Assembly: GCF_965283645.1 (NCBI RefSeq)
Contig: NZ_CBDIPG010000001.1
Coordinates: forward strand, 2,914,001-2,978,000
Direction: 5' to 3'
DNA from: Kordia sp965283645
Lineage (GTDB): Bacteria > Bacteroidota > Bacteroidia > Flavobacteriales > Flavobacteriaceae
DNA length: 64,000 bases
Positions within the stretch are counted from its first letter, which is position 1. Every line of letters begins with the position of its first letter. A model generated the notes under the pieces. The model saw nothing but the letters and a program-made list of their open reading frames with translations, did no database searches and was not told where the DNA came from. Shown here piece by piece: positions 1 through 8,635 of this stretch. A program made the position numbers and the translations under genes.

Positions 1-150
1 GGCGACAATACTGCTTTATTACTTTCCGAAGATATTGAAAACACAAAGATTATTTCTCGAATTTATGAACTTTCAAAAGAGAGAAAAGGAAAATATACAA
101 TTGTATTTACAACACACGAAAGAGAGTTTACTGAGGAAATTAGATTTTAG
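1..150 (+). CDS. C-terminal end of an unidentified protein (cut by window edge)
   Basis: An open frame runs from the window edge for 49 codons and ends at TAG (148-150), with residues such as YTIVFTTHEREF near the end. Codon use looks like that of neighbouring genes, and a good terminator hairpin lies 27 bases after the stop, which supports a real gene end. The fragment is too short to assign to a family; it is a charged, soluble-looking tail. The rest of the gene lies to the left of the window. Confidence 0.6.
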   Translation, partial: GDNTALLLSEDIENTKIISRIYELSKERKGKYTIVFTTHEREFTEEIRF

Positions 151-176
151 ACCGTAATAGTGATTCAACCAACTTG

Positions 177-218
177 AAAGCGTAGTTATTTTATTTGTAT
201 AAAATGCTACGCTTTTTT
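177..218 (+). terminator. Rho-independent terminator after the partial gene
   Basis: A perfect 9-bp stem (AAAGCGTAG at 177-185 with CTACGCTTT at 207-215) runs into a T-tract (213-218). It lies just after the stop at 150 and fits termination of the rightward gene. Confidence 0.75.
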
Positions 219-305
219 ACTATAAGCTCATATAAATACACACTTTAGTATACGTTATCACTCATATCATATTTACTAAAACTACTAAATTCAGATTGTT
301 TTTTT

Positions 306-380
306 CATTTTCTTTGTTTGCCCAAAGATTCCTGCATCAAGGTATTCATAAATGTAAACATTTCCAGAGGTGTTTTTAGC
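306..380 (+). repeat. Dispersed intergenic repeat, copy A (partial)
   Basis: The segment begins CATTTTCTTTGTT, then GCCCAAAGA, then a C-T-G-(C/A)-ATCAAG-like block. The same order of words occurs near 31301-31381 and, reversed, at 40213-40305. This copy matches well only over the first 40 or so bases and then diverges. The surrounding gap (219-440) has no gene that I can see. Confidence 0.5.
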
Positions 381-440
381 TGAAAAGCGCTCACTTCTAT
401 TAAACTTTTGCAAACACTAAACGCTTTTTTTATTGCTATT

Positions 441-866
441 TTAATATTCAATATTGATCATTCCGTTTGTAAATGTAAATACTGGCTTATCAGAAATAGC
501 ATCTGTAGTAACTCTAAATGTGCCTTCCATATTTGAATCTGTATGTGTGGTGATAGAAGTTTCTCGGTCTCCGAAATTGACATCAGATGTATAATATCTA
601 TCATTATTTATAAAAATAAATTCATCAATTTGATTGGTTTCTTCAAGTAATACAAAAAAACGGATGGTTTTTGAATTGTTATCAAAAGAAGCTTCTATCA
701 TTCTGAAATTTTCATCCAAAGGATGTAATGTTACCTGATATTCTGTCAAAAAATAATTTACTCCATCCAAATTAAAGCTTATAAAAGTTTGTAAAGGGAT
801 ATTTTCATCATCTGACGAGCACGATAACATAATTAAAGCTATCATACATAAAAGTACTTTTTTCAT
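441..866 (-). CDS. Small putative lipoprotein of unknown function
   Basis: This 141-residue protein starts MKKVLLCMIALIMLSCSSDDE. That is a lipoprotein signal peptide with Cys16 as the likely lipidated residue, and the following S-S-D-D-E is typical of surface-exported lipoproteins in Bacteroidetes. The mature part is about 125 residues, rich in Thr, Asn and Phe with alternating hydrophobic residues, which suggests a small beta-sandwich. I do not recognise a family. The gene stands alone: the next upstream gene on this strand ends 222 bases away. Two copies of TTTATAAGCGT, 20 bp apart (961 and 981), lie about 95-125 bp upstream and could be an operator. Confidence 0.8.
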   Translation of the reverse strand: MKKVLLCMIALIMLSCSSDDENIPLQTFISFNLDGVNYFLTEYQVTLHPLDENFRMIEASFDNNSKTIRFFVLLEETNQIDEFIFINNDRYYTSDVNFGDRETSITTHTDSNMEGTFRVTTDAISDKPVFTFTNGMINIEY

Positions 867-960
867 TGTTATTATTTTAAATTGTTACCTATTCTAAGCA
901 ATCAATCTTGATTACTTTAGACTAAATGTATCACAATAATGAATGAAAAATCTTATGTAT

Positions 961-994
961 TTTATAAGCGTCGTATCTTTTTTATAAGCGTTGT
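961..994. promoter_or_regulatory. 20-bp-spaced direct repeat upstream of the lipoprotein gene
   Basis: TTTATAAGCGTCGT (961-974) and TTTATAAGCGTTGT (981-994) differ at one base and are spaced by exactly 20 bp, about two helical turns, so a dimeric regulator could read both on one DNA face. They lie about 95-130 bp upstream of the lipoprotein start at 866. The role is inferred from spacing and position only. Confidence 0.4.
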
Positions 995-1088
995 TCGATA
1001 TTCGAAATTTAAAGTGTTTTTAAACTTTCCTCAATATTTTATGTGAATTCCTTTTATATACTTCGGGAACTTGCCTTGTGGTAACTAA

Positions 1089-2171
1089 CTAAAACAGTGA
1101 ATATTGCCCGTTTTTATACTTTTCGTGCAATATTCGATTGAGTCTTGGCATGTTTTTATCTTTAAAATATTTTAACCGTGCCAATTTGATTAGATTTCGA
1201 ATTTGTTCTGCTATTTTTCCTTCACCGCGCATTCGGTTTCCGTAACGACTGTCGCCCAAACTTCCGCCATGACAACTTTCAATTTGATGCAATACTTTTT
1301 CAGCTTTGTCTGGCATCGTTTTGTGAATCCAATCAGAGAATATTTCGCCAATAGCGCCATTCAATCGTACAATGGTAAAGGCAATTGAACTTGCGCCTAA
1401 TTCGGCTACTTTTTTTGCCATTGGTAATATTTCATGACTGTTTATTGATGGAATTATTGGTGCCAACATCACATTAACAGGAATTCCGTTTTCTGCCAAC
1501 GTTTGTACAGTTTCCAATCGTTTTTTAATGGTTGCCGTTCGTGGTTCTAGCACACGGCGCGTTTCTTCCGACAAGGAAGTAATGGAAATATTGACATTAA
1601 CTAAGTTGTCTTTTGCGAGTTCTTTTAAAATGTCTAAATCACGTAGAATTAAAGCATTTTTGGTAATGATTCCGACAGGATGTTTGTATTTTAAAAACAC
1701 CTTTAACAGATTTCTAGTGATTTCAAATTCCTTTTCCGCAGGTTGGTAACAATCTGTATTTCCTGAAAGTATAATTGGGCATGCTTTCCAACTTTTCTTT
1801 TTTATTTTTTCTTCCAACAATTCGGCGGCATTTCGTTTGATCAATATTTTTCGTTCAAAATCCAAACCTGCGCTAAATCCCCAATATTCGTGCGTTACAC
1901 GCGCATAACAATAAATACAACCATGTTCGCAACCTTGATACGGATTTAAGGAATATTCCATACCAACATCCGGACTTTTTACTTTGTTCACAATGGTTTT
2001 TGGAAACGTATTGATATAGGTTGTTTTGTTTTTATCAGCTTCTTCACCTTCTTTTCGGCAATATTCTAAAAAATCGGCACGTGTTTCATGCGCGTCTTGT
2101 AAAAAACGATTGTGTACATTTTTTTGTGCGCCTCTGCCTTTTATGTTCCCTGATTTGTTCAAGTTTGCCAT
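1089..2171 (-). CDS. Radical SAM protein, PA0069/SplB-like family
   Basis: This 360-residue cytosolic protein has the radical SAM cluster motif C-x3-C-x2-C in GCEHGCIYCYARVTHEY (about residues 80-96). The three cysteines would hold the [4Fe-4S] cluster that cleaves S-adenosylmethionine. A G-N-T-D-C-Y-Q-P segment near residue 139 and the pattern of beta strands after it fit the SPL-related, PA0069-type radical SAM family, whose substrate is not established. The N-terminal part (MANLNKSGNIKGRGAQKN) and length match that family. The gene is monocistronic as far as can be seen: a hairpin terminator lies behind its start and the lipoprotein gene beyond its stop is separately spaced. A DNA repair role is possible but not shown. 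Confidence 0.88.
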   Translation of the reverse strand: MANLNKSGNIKGRGAQKNVHNRFLQDAHETRADFLEYCRKEGEEADKNKTTYINTFPKTIVNKVKSPDVGMEYSLNPYQGCEHGCIYCYARVTHEYWGFSAGLDFERKILIKRNAAELLEEKIKKKSWKACPIILSGNTDCYQPAEKEFEITRNLLKVFLKYKHPVGIITKNALILRDLDILKELAKDNLVNVNISITSLSEETRRVLEPRTATIKKRLETVQTLAENGIPVNVMLAPIIPSINSHEILPMAKKVAELGASSIAFTIVRLNGAIGEIFSDWIHKTMPDKAEKVLHQIESCHGGSLGDSRYGNRMRGEGKIAEQIRNLIKLARLKYFKDKNMPRLNRILHEKYKNGQYSLF

Positions 2172-2248
2172 TTATTTTCTCAAAAATAATTCTCACGAAA
2201 GTGAATTACGCAGATATATATCTTTTTAAGGTGCAACTACGGGAATAA

Positions 2249-2279
2249 AAAAATCCTGCTTTACGAAAACAGGATTTTT
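2249..2279. terminator. Bidirectional hairpin terminator
   Basis: AAAAATCCTG (2249-2258) pairs perfectly with CAGGATTTTT (2270-2279), giving a 10-bp stem with A-tract and T-tract on the two sides. It lies 20 bases beyond the sorting-domain remnant on the minus strand and would end leftward transcripts from the enoyl-CoA hydratase group. Confidence 0.75.
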
Positions 2280-2298
2280 GATTTGTATATTTTATAGT

Positions 2299-2448
2299 CT
2301 ACTTTTTAATAAATTTTCGAACTGCAGTACGGTTTTGAGCATCCGTTATTTTCAAAAAGTATACGCCATTTTTAAGTGAACTTACGTTTATAGTGTCTGA
2401 AGAAGTATTCAATGGAATGATTATGAATCGATATAACGAGTCGTTGCT
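2299..2448 (-). pseudogene. Orphan T9SS type A sorting domain (gene remnant)
   Basis: Read on the minus strand, 49 codons end at TAG (2299-2301) and contain V-S-S-L-K-N-G-V-Y-F-L-K-I followed by R-K-F-I-K-K at the very end. This is the standard C-terminal half of a type IX secretion sorting domain (a strand, then LxxGxYxLKI, then a basic tail). There is no start codon, signal peptide or cargo domain. An in-frame TAA lies just upstream, inside the last codons of the enoyl-CoA hydratase gene, which uses another frame. The simplest reading is the tail of a deleted secreted-protein gene left next to fadB-like DNA. Confidence 0.75.
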
Positions 2449-2450
2449 TT

Positions 2451-3233
2451 CTACTTACCAGGAAAAGCAGCTTTGCGTTTTTCTAAGAAAGCTGTGGTAC
2501 CTTCTTTAAAATCTTCCGTTCCAAAACAGTTTCCAAATGCTGTAATTTCTGTTTCATAACCATTTACGCCATCTTCATAGTTTGCATTAATCGCTTTAAT
2601 TGCGCCGCTAATGGCAACTAAGGAGTTTCGCATTATTTTACTTGCGAGTTTGTACGCTAAAGGCAGTAACTCTTCTTGTGTTGTAACATGATTTACCAAT
2701 CCGCATTGGTGTGCTTCAACTGCGCCAATCATTCCGGCAGTCATTACCATTTCCATGGCTTTTCCTTTTCCAACTAGTTGTGGCAAACGTTGTGTTCCGC
2801 CATATCCTGGAATAACGCCAAGCGAAACTTCTGGCAAGCCCATTTTTGCATTGTCACTCGCAATTCTGAAATGTGAAGCCATTGCCAATTCTAATCCGCC
2901 ACCGAGCGCAAAACCGTTTACAGCCGCAATAACTGGTGTTCCTAAATTTTCTACAAAATTGAATAATAATTCTTGTCCTTTTGCAGCTAGCTTTCCTCCT
3001 TCATCTACTGAAAAGTGTGCAAATTCGCTAATATCAGCACCTGCAACAAATGCTTTTTCGCCACTTCCTGTAAGTACAATTACTTTTGCATCCGAGTCTG
3101 TATCTAATGCTTCAAAAGCATCGTGTAGTTCCTGAATTGTATCGCGGTTTAACGCGTTTAATTTTTTTGGACGATTGATGGTAATGGTTGCAATTCCATT
3201 GTCTTGCTGTACTAGTATATTTTCGTAATTCAT
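2451..3233 (-). CDS. Enoyl-CoA hydratase/isomerase family protein
   Basis: This 260-residue crotonase-fold enzyme would hydrate trans-2-enoyl-CoA in fatty acid beta-oxidation in the cytoplasm. Both catalytic glutamates of the hydratase subgroup are present: Glu115 in GGGLELA and Glu135 in GLPEVSLG, 20 residues apart as in rat mitochondrial hydratase (Glu144/Glu164). The oxyanion-hole segments AGADI (about 65-69) and ALGGG (about 109-113) are intact, as is the GYGGTQRL loop. The length is normal for a monofunctional enzyme. The gene begins 5 bases after the sensor kinase stop, so the two are probably co-transcribed. The natural chain length of the substrate cannot be told from sequence. Confidence 0.93.
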   Translation of the reverse strand: MNYENILVQQDNGIATITINRPKKLNALNRDTIQELHDAFEALDTDSDAKVIVLTGSGEKAFVAGADISEFAHFSVDEGGKLAAKGQELLFNFVENLGTPVIAAVNGFALGGGLELAMASHFRIASDNAKMGLPEVSLGVIPGYGGTQRLPQLVGKGKAMEMVMTAGMIGAVEAHQCGLVNHVTTQEELLPLAYKLASKIMRNSLVAISGAIKAINANYEDGVNGYETEITAFGNCFGTEDFKEGTTAFLEKRKAAFPGK

Positions 3234-3238
3234 GTTGT

Positions 3239-4693
3239 TTAGTTTTTTGGAATTTTCACTGTAAATGTTGTTCCTCTATTTTCTTCTGATGTAAAAGTAA
3301 TACTTCCGTTATAAGTTTCCACAATATTTTTTACCATTCCCAATCCAAGTCCCATTCCGCTGGTTTTTGTGGTGAATTTTGGTTCAAATATTTTTGGTGT
3401 GTTTTCTTTTGTAATTCCGATTCCGTTATCTTCAACCGTAATAATTGCATTTCCATTTTGCTCAAATACACGTACATCAATTAATGGTTTTCGATCGCTT
3501 GAAATGGCTTGAATAGCATTTTTTACCAAGTTCGTAATTACACGAATAAGTTGTGTACGATCAAATTTTATGATAATTTCTTCTTGCTCATAATGTACCT
3601 GAATGTATTCCTCATTAAAAATATCCATTGCCAAACGTGTAATTCCTACCACATTCAACATTTCATTTTGTTGTGCTGGCATTTTTGCAAAGTTAGAAAA
3701 AGCCGATGCAATACTACTCATGGTATCAATTTGTTGAATGAGTGTTTTTGTGTATTCATCTACTTTTTGATGAATTTGCGGATCATTCGGATCAAACTTT
3801 CGTTGGAAACTTTGCACACTTAAACGCATTGGTGTTAATGGATTTTTAATTTCGTGCGCTACTTGTTTTGCCATTTCGCGCCAAGCTTGTTCACGTTCGC
3901 TCACAGCAAGTTTTACAGCACTTTCTTCCAATTCATCAATCATTCCGTTGTAGGCAGTAATTAAGTTGAAAATTTCTTCTCCAGCATTTTCTACTATAAT
4001 TTTTTCATTACGCTTATTAAATCGAGTTTGATCTAATTTTGCACCAATACTTTTCAGCGAACGCGTTATATATCTTGAGATAAAATATGCAAAAACAATA
4101 GCAACCAACAACATTACAATGTAGGCATAGCCCAAACGTCTAAAGAATTCTTTCAATTCATTATTACTAAACGAATCATCACGTTCGTATTGAAGATTTA
4201 GGATTCCTAATGGTTTCGATTTCGAATCTGTAATGATACTGTATGAAGATTGGTATTGTCCGTTTTTAATTGTAATTTCTTCTAAATAACGTTTGTCTGC
4301 AAGCGTGTTTAAATTGTTTAAAATTTCCGCAGATAAGCAGTTTGGTATTTCTTCTTGACCAATAGACGTATCAGATGTGTTGATAAGCGTTCCGCCCAAA
4401 TCGTATAAATTGAAATCAACATTATGGATATCCGCTATTTTATAAATTGCATCTTTAAAAATTAAATGTAAATTTTCTTCACTTACAACATACGTAGTTT
4501 CCTTATTAATAACATAATTTACATGTGATCGTATTTGATCTTCTTTACGTTCCAAACGTTTTTCATGATAATCGTTTGATTGTTCATTGTATTGATAAAT
4601 ACTGACCAAAGCAATTAAGATAGATGCTACAAGTATCAGTAGAATCATGTACGCAAATATTCGGGAACGTAATGAAAGTCTTGCTGGTTTCAT
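3239..4693 (-). CDS. Membrane sensor histidine kinase (HAMP, HisKA, HATPase)
   Basis: This 484-residue protein has two membrane helices (about 12-34 and 190-208) flanking a roughly 155-residue extracytoplasmic sensor. A HAMP region (about 209-262) follows, then a phospho-acceptor helix with His280 in VAHEIKNPLTP, the N-box (TNLVKNAIQ), and glycine-rich ATP-lid motifs (DNGIGI, GLGLGM). The NPLTPMRLSVQ stretch resembles NtrY/NtrB-type kinases. No response regulator gene is adjacent, so it is an orphan kinase here. It sits between hemJ (47-base gap upstream) and enoyl-CoA hydratase (5-base gap downstream), an arrangement I infer to be an operon. The signal it senses is unknown. Confidence 0.93.
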   Translation of the reverse strand: MKPARLSLRSRIFAYMILLILVASILIALVSIYQYNEQSNDYHEKRLERKEDQIRSHVNYVINKETTYVVSEENLHLIFKDAIYKIADIHNVDFNLYDLGGTLINTSDTSIGQEEIPNCLSAEILNNLNTLADKRYLEEITIKNGQYQSSYSIITDSKSKPLGILNLQYERDDSFSNNELKEFFRRLGYAYIVMLLVAIVFAYFISRYITRSLKSIGAKLDQTRFNKRNEKIIVENAGEEIFNLITAYNGMIDELEESAVKLAVSEREQAWREMAKQVAHEIKNPLTPMRLSVQSFQRKFDPNDPQIHQKVDEYTKTLIQQIDTMSSIASAFSNFAKMPAQQNEMLNVVGITRLAMDIFNEEYIQVHYEQEEIIIKFDRTQLIRVITNLVKNAIQAISSDRKPLIDVRVFEQNGNAIITVEDNGIGITKENTPKIFEPKFTTKTSGMGLGLGMVKNIVETYNGSITFTSEENRGTTFTVKIPKN

Positions 4694-4739
4694 GAATGTT
4701 TATTTTTCTTGACCAATATGCACAATAACCAAGCCAAGG

Positions 4740-5291
4740 TTACGCGTTTGGGTTTTTCTCGCGAATGCGTTTGTATAGCTTAAATCCTAACATGAGTAGT
4801 ATTCCTAATACTAAAATTCCGATGACACCAAAAATCCAATTAATCGAGTTTTTTAAGATCACCAAAAAGACAACAGCAAACAATATAAATGTTGCGCCTT
4901 CATTCCACAATCGCATAAAATTAGACGTGTATTTTACCTCATCACGTTGCAATTGCTTGAACATTTGATGTGTTTTTAATTGATATAAAAATAACAATAC
5001 TACAAATCCTAGTTTTACGTGCATCCAACCAAATTCCAGCCAAACTGGTCTTAAAATGAGCAACCAAATTGCAAAAATAGTTGCCAATATTGCAGATGGC
5101 CATGTAATGATAAACCACAAGCGTTTTGCCATGAGTTTGAGTTGTTTTCCTAAAATTTCCTTTTCAGGAGACGGTTTGTGAAACGCTTCTATTTGATACA
5201 CAAATAAACGTGGAATGTAAAATAATCCTGCAAACCATGTCACTACAAATATTAAGTGTAGTGATTTTATGTAGTCGTAATAATATCCCAT
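4740..5291 (-). CDS. hemJ: Protoporphyrinogen IX oxidase, HemJ type
   Basis: This 183-residue integral membrane protein has about four to five helices. The N-terminal pattern S-L-H-L-I-F-V-V-T-W-F-A-G-L-F-Y with R-L-F-V-Y matches HemJ, including the conserved His12. A second conserved region, WMHVKLGF, carries the Lys that the family needs near heme. HemJ oxidises protoporphyrinogen IX to protoporphyrin IX, the step before ferrochelatase. Finding it in a window with seven heme-pathway genes supports this over the generic 'CopD-like' label. The start codon abuts the stop of the upstream Asp-box gene with no gap, so they share a transcript. The C-terminus is basic and cytoplasmic. Confidence 0.87.
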   Translation of the reverse strand: MGYYYDYIKSLHLIFVVTWFAGLFYIPRLFVYQIEAFHKPSPEKEILGKQLKLMAKRLWFIITWPSAILATIFAIWLLILRPVWLEFGWMHVKLGFVVLLFLYQLKTHQMFKQLQRDEVKYTSNFMRLWNEGATFILFAVVFLVILKNSINWIFGVIGILVLGILLMLGFKLYKRIREKNPNA

Positions 5292-8200
5292 TTAATCTTC
5301 TATGAACAGATAGTTTAGTTTTTTTGCATTGAACGCTTCATTAAACGTTTTAATTTCGGTATCAACCAAGTTGTTAAATGTGTTTAATTCTGCATTTATT
5401 TTTTGCGATAATTCATTTTTCACTGCAATATCTTGTGCTGTTGGCGCAAAATCGCCCATACTTACCAATGAATTTAAATGTCCTAATTTGTTGGTGAGAC
5501 GAATTGGGAAATTTAACGGATCTTGTCCGCTTCGGTTTTTAGTTTGATACAACGCTTCTTCAATTGACGTGAATTTTTTCTTTAGTTCTTTGGCTTTTTC
5601 TACCAAATCTTTCACATTCTCATCATCTTTATATTGCGCTGCAAAAGAAGTCAATTTTGCATTAATCTTACGTATTTTTTTGATCGATTTGTGCGCATTG
5701 TCCATCGTTGCATTTACATCTTTGATAAAATCGAATTGCTTTTGCATGTCTGCCAACGTACTTTCTGCTCTTGGATCTGCTAAAATGGTAAATGGCTTTG
5801 TAATTTCAACTGCGTCCGAACCTTCTTTTTTGACCGTTAATTGTACTTTGTACGTTCCTGGAACTGCTTTTGGGCCGTTTAAGCTTGCCCACCATAAAAT
5901 CATTCCTTTGAGCTTTTCCGTTCCTTTGTAACCCATATTCCATACAAACTGATTGGCTCCTTCTTTTACTGCTAACTTGTCTTTCTTTTTGTTTTTTGTG
6001 CTAAACTTTTTAATCACATCACCATTTGCTTCCATATACGTTAATGAAACCTCAGCTGTTTCATCAAAATTATTTAGATAGAAATACGTCATCACACCAT
6101 TTGGATGATTTGTTCCTTCCGTTTTACTTCCTTTTCGTGAACCGCCGCGCATTCTATACGTATCTTTTGGCGTGTATAAAATGTTTGCGTTTTTTGCAAT
6201 GTTGTATTGTTGATGAATTACTGTTAAATCGTCAATCATCCATAAACTTCTACCTTGTGTGGCAACAATTAAATTATTGTTTTTTATGGTTAAATCTGTA
6301 ATTGGAACGATTGGAAGATTCAACTGAAATGATTGCCAATTTTTTCCATCATTGAACGAAATATACATGCCCGTTTCTGTTCCTGCATAGAGTAATCCTT
6401 TGCGTTTTGGATCTTCACGAACAACTCTTGTAAAGTGTTCATTGTTGATTCCGTTGGTAATTTTCGTCCACGATTTCCCGTAATCTGTTGTTTTATATAG
6501 ATACGGAGCAAAATCGCCCGTTTTGTATTTTGTTCCAGCTACATAGCATGTTCCCGCATCAAAGGCACTTGGTTCAATGCTGTTAATCATCATCCATTCT
6601 GGCATTCCTTTTGGCGTAACGTTGCTCCAGGTTTTTCCACCATCTTGTGTGATATTGATTAATCCGTCATCACTTCCAACCCACAATAAACCTTCTTTTA
6701 AAGGTGATTCTTGCGCAGCAAATATGGTGCAATAATATTCTACGGATGTGTTATCTTGTGTAATTGGTCCACCAGAAGATTTTAGTTTTTCTGGATCGTT
6801 TCGAGTTAAATCTGGACTGATAATATCCCACGATTGTCCTTCATTCTCCGTTACATGTACACGGTTTGAAAATGTATATAATCGGTTTGGATTGTGTTTT
6901 GAAAAGATAATTGGAAAGTTCCACTGAAAACGATATTTCATGCCTTCTGCGCCATGTCCCATCGGATTATCTGGCCAAACATTGATGGCTCTTACCGTTC
7001 CTGTTCTGTGATTTTTTCTGGTTAGAAAACCATCATAACTTCCACCATATACAATGTCATTATCTTTTGGATCGACAGCAATATGTGCCGATTCGCCACC
7101 AGCTGTACGTTCCCAATCATCATCCGAAATTGAACGTCCGTCAGTTCTATGCGGAATTCGAATGGTAGAATTGTCTTGTTGTGCTACATAAATTCTGTAT
7201 GGGAAACTATTGTCCGTTGTTACTCTATAAAATTGTGATGTTGGTTGGTTGTGATAGGTACTCCACGTTTCGCCACCATCATAAGTAACTTGCGCGCCAC
7301 CATCGTCACCAATAATCATGCGTTTTGGATTTTCGGGTGCAATCCATAAATCGTGATGATCGCCATGTGGCGCATTGTACGTACTAAATGTTTTTCCGCC
7401 ATCTGTACTTTTATGATAACGAACATTTAAAACGTATACAACATCTACATTTTCAGTATCTGCATATAAACGTGTGTAATACCAAGCACGTTGACGCAAT
7501 TTGCGTTCGCTATTGACTTGCTTCCATGTTTCGCCACCATCTTCACTTCGGTATAAACCACCTTTTTCTTTGTTTTCTACGATTGCCCAAACACGTTGAT
7601 TGTTTAATGGAGAAACCGTTACTCCAATAATTCCTAAAGTTCCTGTTGGAAATCCTTTTTTCGTTGAGATTTCCGTCCACGTTTCACCACTATCCGTACT
7701 TTTCCATAATGCTGAACCTTCTCCACCAGAACTTAAACTGTACGGCGTTCTACGAATTCGCCATGTAGACGCATATAGTATTCTTGGATTTGTTGGATCG
7801 ATGCGTAAATCGACAACACCAGCATCTGCATTTGCAAATAGTGTTTTGCGCCAGGTTTTTCCACCATCGGTACTTTTGTAAACACCTCTTTCTTGCGTTG
7901 GTTTGTACAAATTCCCCATAACGCCAGCATATACAATATCTGAGTTTGTTGGATGTACTGCCATTCTTGGAATGTGCCGTGAATTTTTTAATCCTGAAGC
8001 TGTCCATGTTTTTCCTGCATCAACACTTTTCCATACGCCATATCCTGAAGATACATTACCACGAACCGTTTTTTCGCCACCACCAACATATAGTACATTT
8101 GGATCACTTTGTGAAACCGTTATTGAGCCGACACTTCCGCCAAAATAGCCGTCTGAGATATTTTCCCAATTGCGTCCGCCATTGGTTGTTTTCCAAACGC

Positions 8201-8399
8201 CACCACCTGTAGCGCCAAAATAGAATAGATTTGGTTTGTTCGGAACTCCTGTAACTGCGGCACTTCGTCCACCACGAAAAGGTCCGACCAATCGGTATTC
8301 TACATTTTTATAATAAGTTTCGTCAAAGGTTTGTGCTTGTAGTTCAAGAGAACTTCCTACCGTAAGGAGTAGCACGGTGAGTAAGGATAAAAATCGCAT
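5292..8399 (-). CDS. Secreted Asp-box (BNR/YVTN) beta-propeller protein, VPS10-like
   Basis: This 1035-residue protein has a cleavable signal peptide (MRFLSLLTVLLLTVGSSLELQAQ). At least ten Asp-box turns of the form S-x-D-x-G-x-T-W follow between about residues 60 and 700, for example KSTDGGKTW, RSEDGGETW and ITQDGGKTW, indicating one or two large beta-propellers as in sialidase/sortilin-like proteins. The last 300 residues form a separate part: a beta region with an L-V-x-P-G-T-Y-K-V-like strand, then helical, lysine-rich sequence. No T9SS sorting tail is present, so it is probably periplasmic or anchored another way. It is often labelled 'glycosyl hydrolase', but I see no catalytic motif that proves this. 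It is co-transcribed with hemJ. Confidence 0.88.
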   Translation of the reverse strand: MRFLSLLTVLLLTVGSSLELQAQTFDETYYKNVEYRLVGPFRGGRSAAVTGVPNKPNLFYFGATGGGVWKTTNGGRNWENISDGYFGGSVGSITVSQSDPNVLYVGGGEKTVRGNVSSGYGVWKSVDAGKTWTASGLKNSRHIPRMAVHPTNSDIVYAGVMGNLYKPTQERGVYKSTDGGKTWRKTLFANADAGVVDLRIDPTNPRILYASTWRIRRTPYSLSSGGEGSALWKSTDSGETWTEISTKKGFPTGTLGIIGVTVSPLNNQRVWAIVENKEKGGLYRSEDGGETWKQVNSERKLRQRAWYYTRLYADTENVDVVYVLNVRYHKSTDGGKTFSTYNAPHGDHHDLWIAPENPKRMIIGDDGGAQVTYDGGETWSTYHNQPTSQFYRVTTDNSFPYRIYVAQQDNSTIRIPHRTDGRSISDDDWERTAGGESAHIAVDPKDNDIVYGGSYDGFLTRKNHRTGTVRAINVWPDNPMGHGAEGMKYRFQWNFPIIFSKHNPNRLYTFSNRVHVTENEGQSWDIISPDLTRNDPEKLKSSGGPITQDNTSVEYYCTIFAAQESPLKEGLLWVGSDDGLINITQDGGKTWSNVTPKGMPEWMMINSIEPSAFDAGTCYVAGTKYKTGDFAPYLYKTTDYGKSWTKITNGINNEHFTRVVREDPKRKGLLYAGTETGMYISFNDGKNWQSFQLNLPIVPITDLTIKNNNLIVATQGRSLWMIDDLTVIHQQYNIAKNANILYTPKDTYRMRGGSRKGSKTEGTNHPNGVMTYFYLNNFDETAEVSLTYMEANGDVIKKFSTKNKKKDKLAVKEGANQFVWNMGYKGTEKLKGMILWWASLNGPKAVPGTYKVQLTVKKEGSDAVEITKPFTILADPRAESTLADMQKQFDFIKDVNATMDNAHKSIKKIRKINAKLTSFAAQYKDDENVKDLVEKAKELKKKFTSIEEALYQTKNRSGQDPLNFPIRLTNKLGHLNSLVSMGDFAPTAQDIAVKNELSQKINAELNTFNNLVDTEIKTFNEAFNAKKLNYLFIED

Positions 8400-8554
8400 T
8401 TTTAGGTTGGTTTGGTTTTCAGTTACTAAAAATACGGATTATTCTTTTTATGATGTTGGGTTTAGGGTTTTTTGTGATTTATTTAGGGTGTTGGACTACT
8501 CTTATTTTCGGTTGTGAGTTGTCGGTTTGAGCGTAATCGGGAATCTTTTTTAGG

Positions 8555-8607
8555 TTTTGGGTTTTGGGTTTTGGGTCTTGGGTCTTGGGTCTTGGGTCTT
8601 GGGTTTT
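8555..8607. repeat. Heptamer tandem repeat (TYTTGGG)
   Basis: Three TTTTGGG units are followed by four TCTTGGG units and a final TTTT, an uninterrupted 7-bp array. It lies in the 236-bp gap between the Asp-box gene start (8399) and the MATE gene stop (8636). Looser TTGGG words also precede it (8456-8500). No gene is seen in this gap. Slippage-prone G-rich runs of this kind could vary in length between strains. Confidence 0.85.
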
Positions 8608-8635
8608 AAAAAGTATCTTTTTTACATTTAAAATT

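Noticed and set aside
1203..2248. Plus-strand ORFs across the radical SAM gene
   Set aside because: They overlap a well-supported minus-strand gene and translate to low-complexity Phe/Ser/Cys-rich sequence.
5329..8212. Several 70-120-codon plus-strand ORFs inside the Asp-box gene
   Set aside because: They mirror the repetitive Asp-box coding on the minus strand and lack signals or motifs of their own.
8555..8607. Possible CRISPR array
   Set aside because: The repeat unit is 7 bp with no spacers and no cas genes are near; it is a simple tandem repeat.
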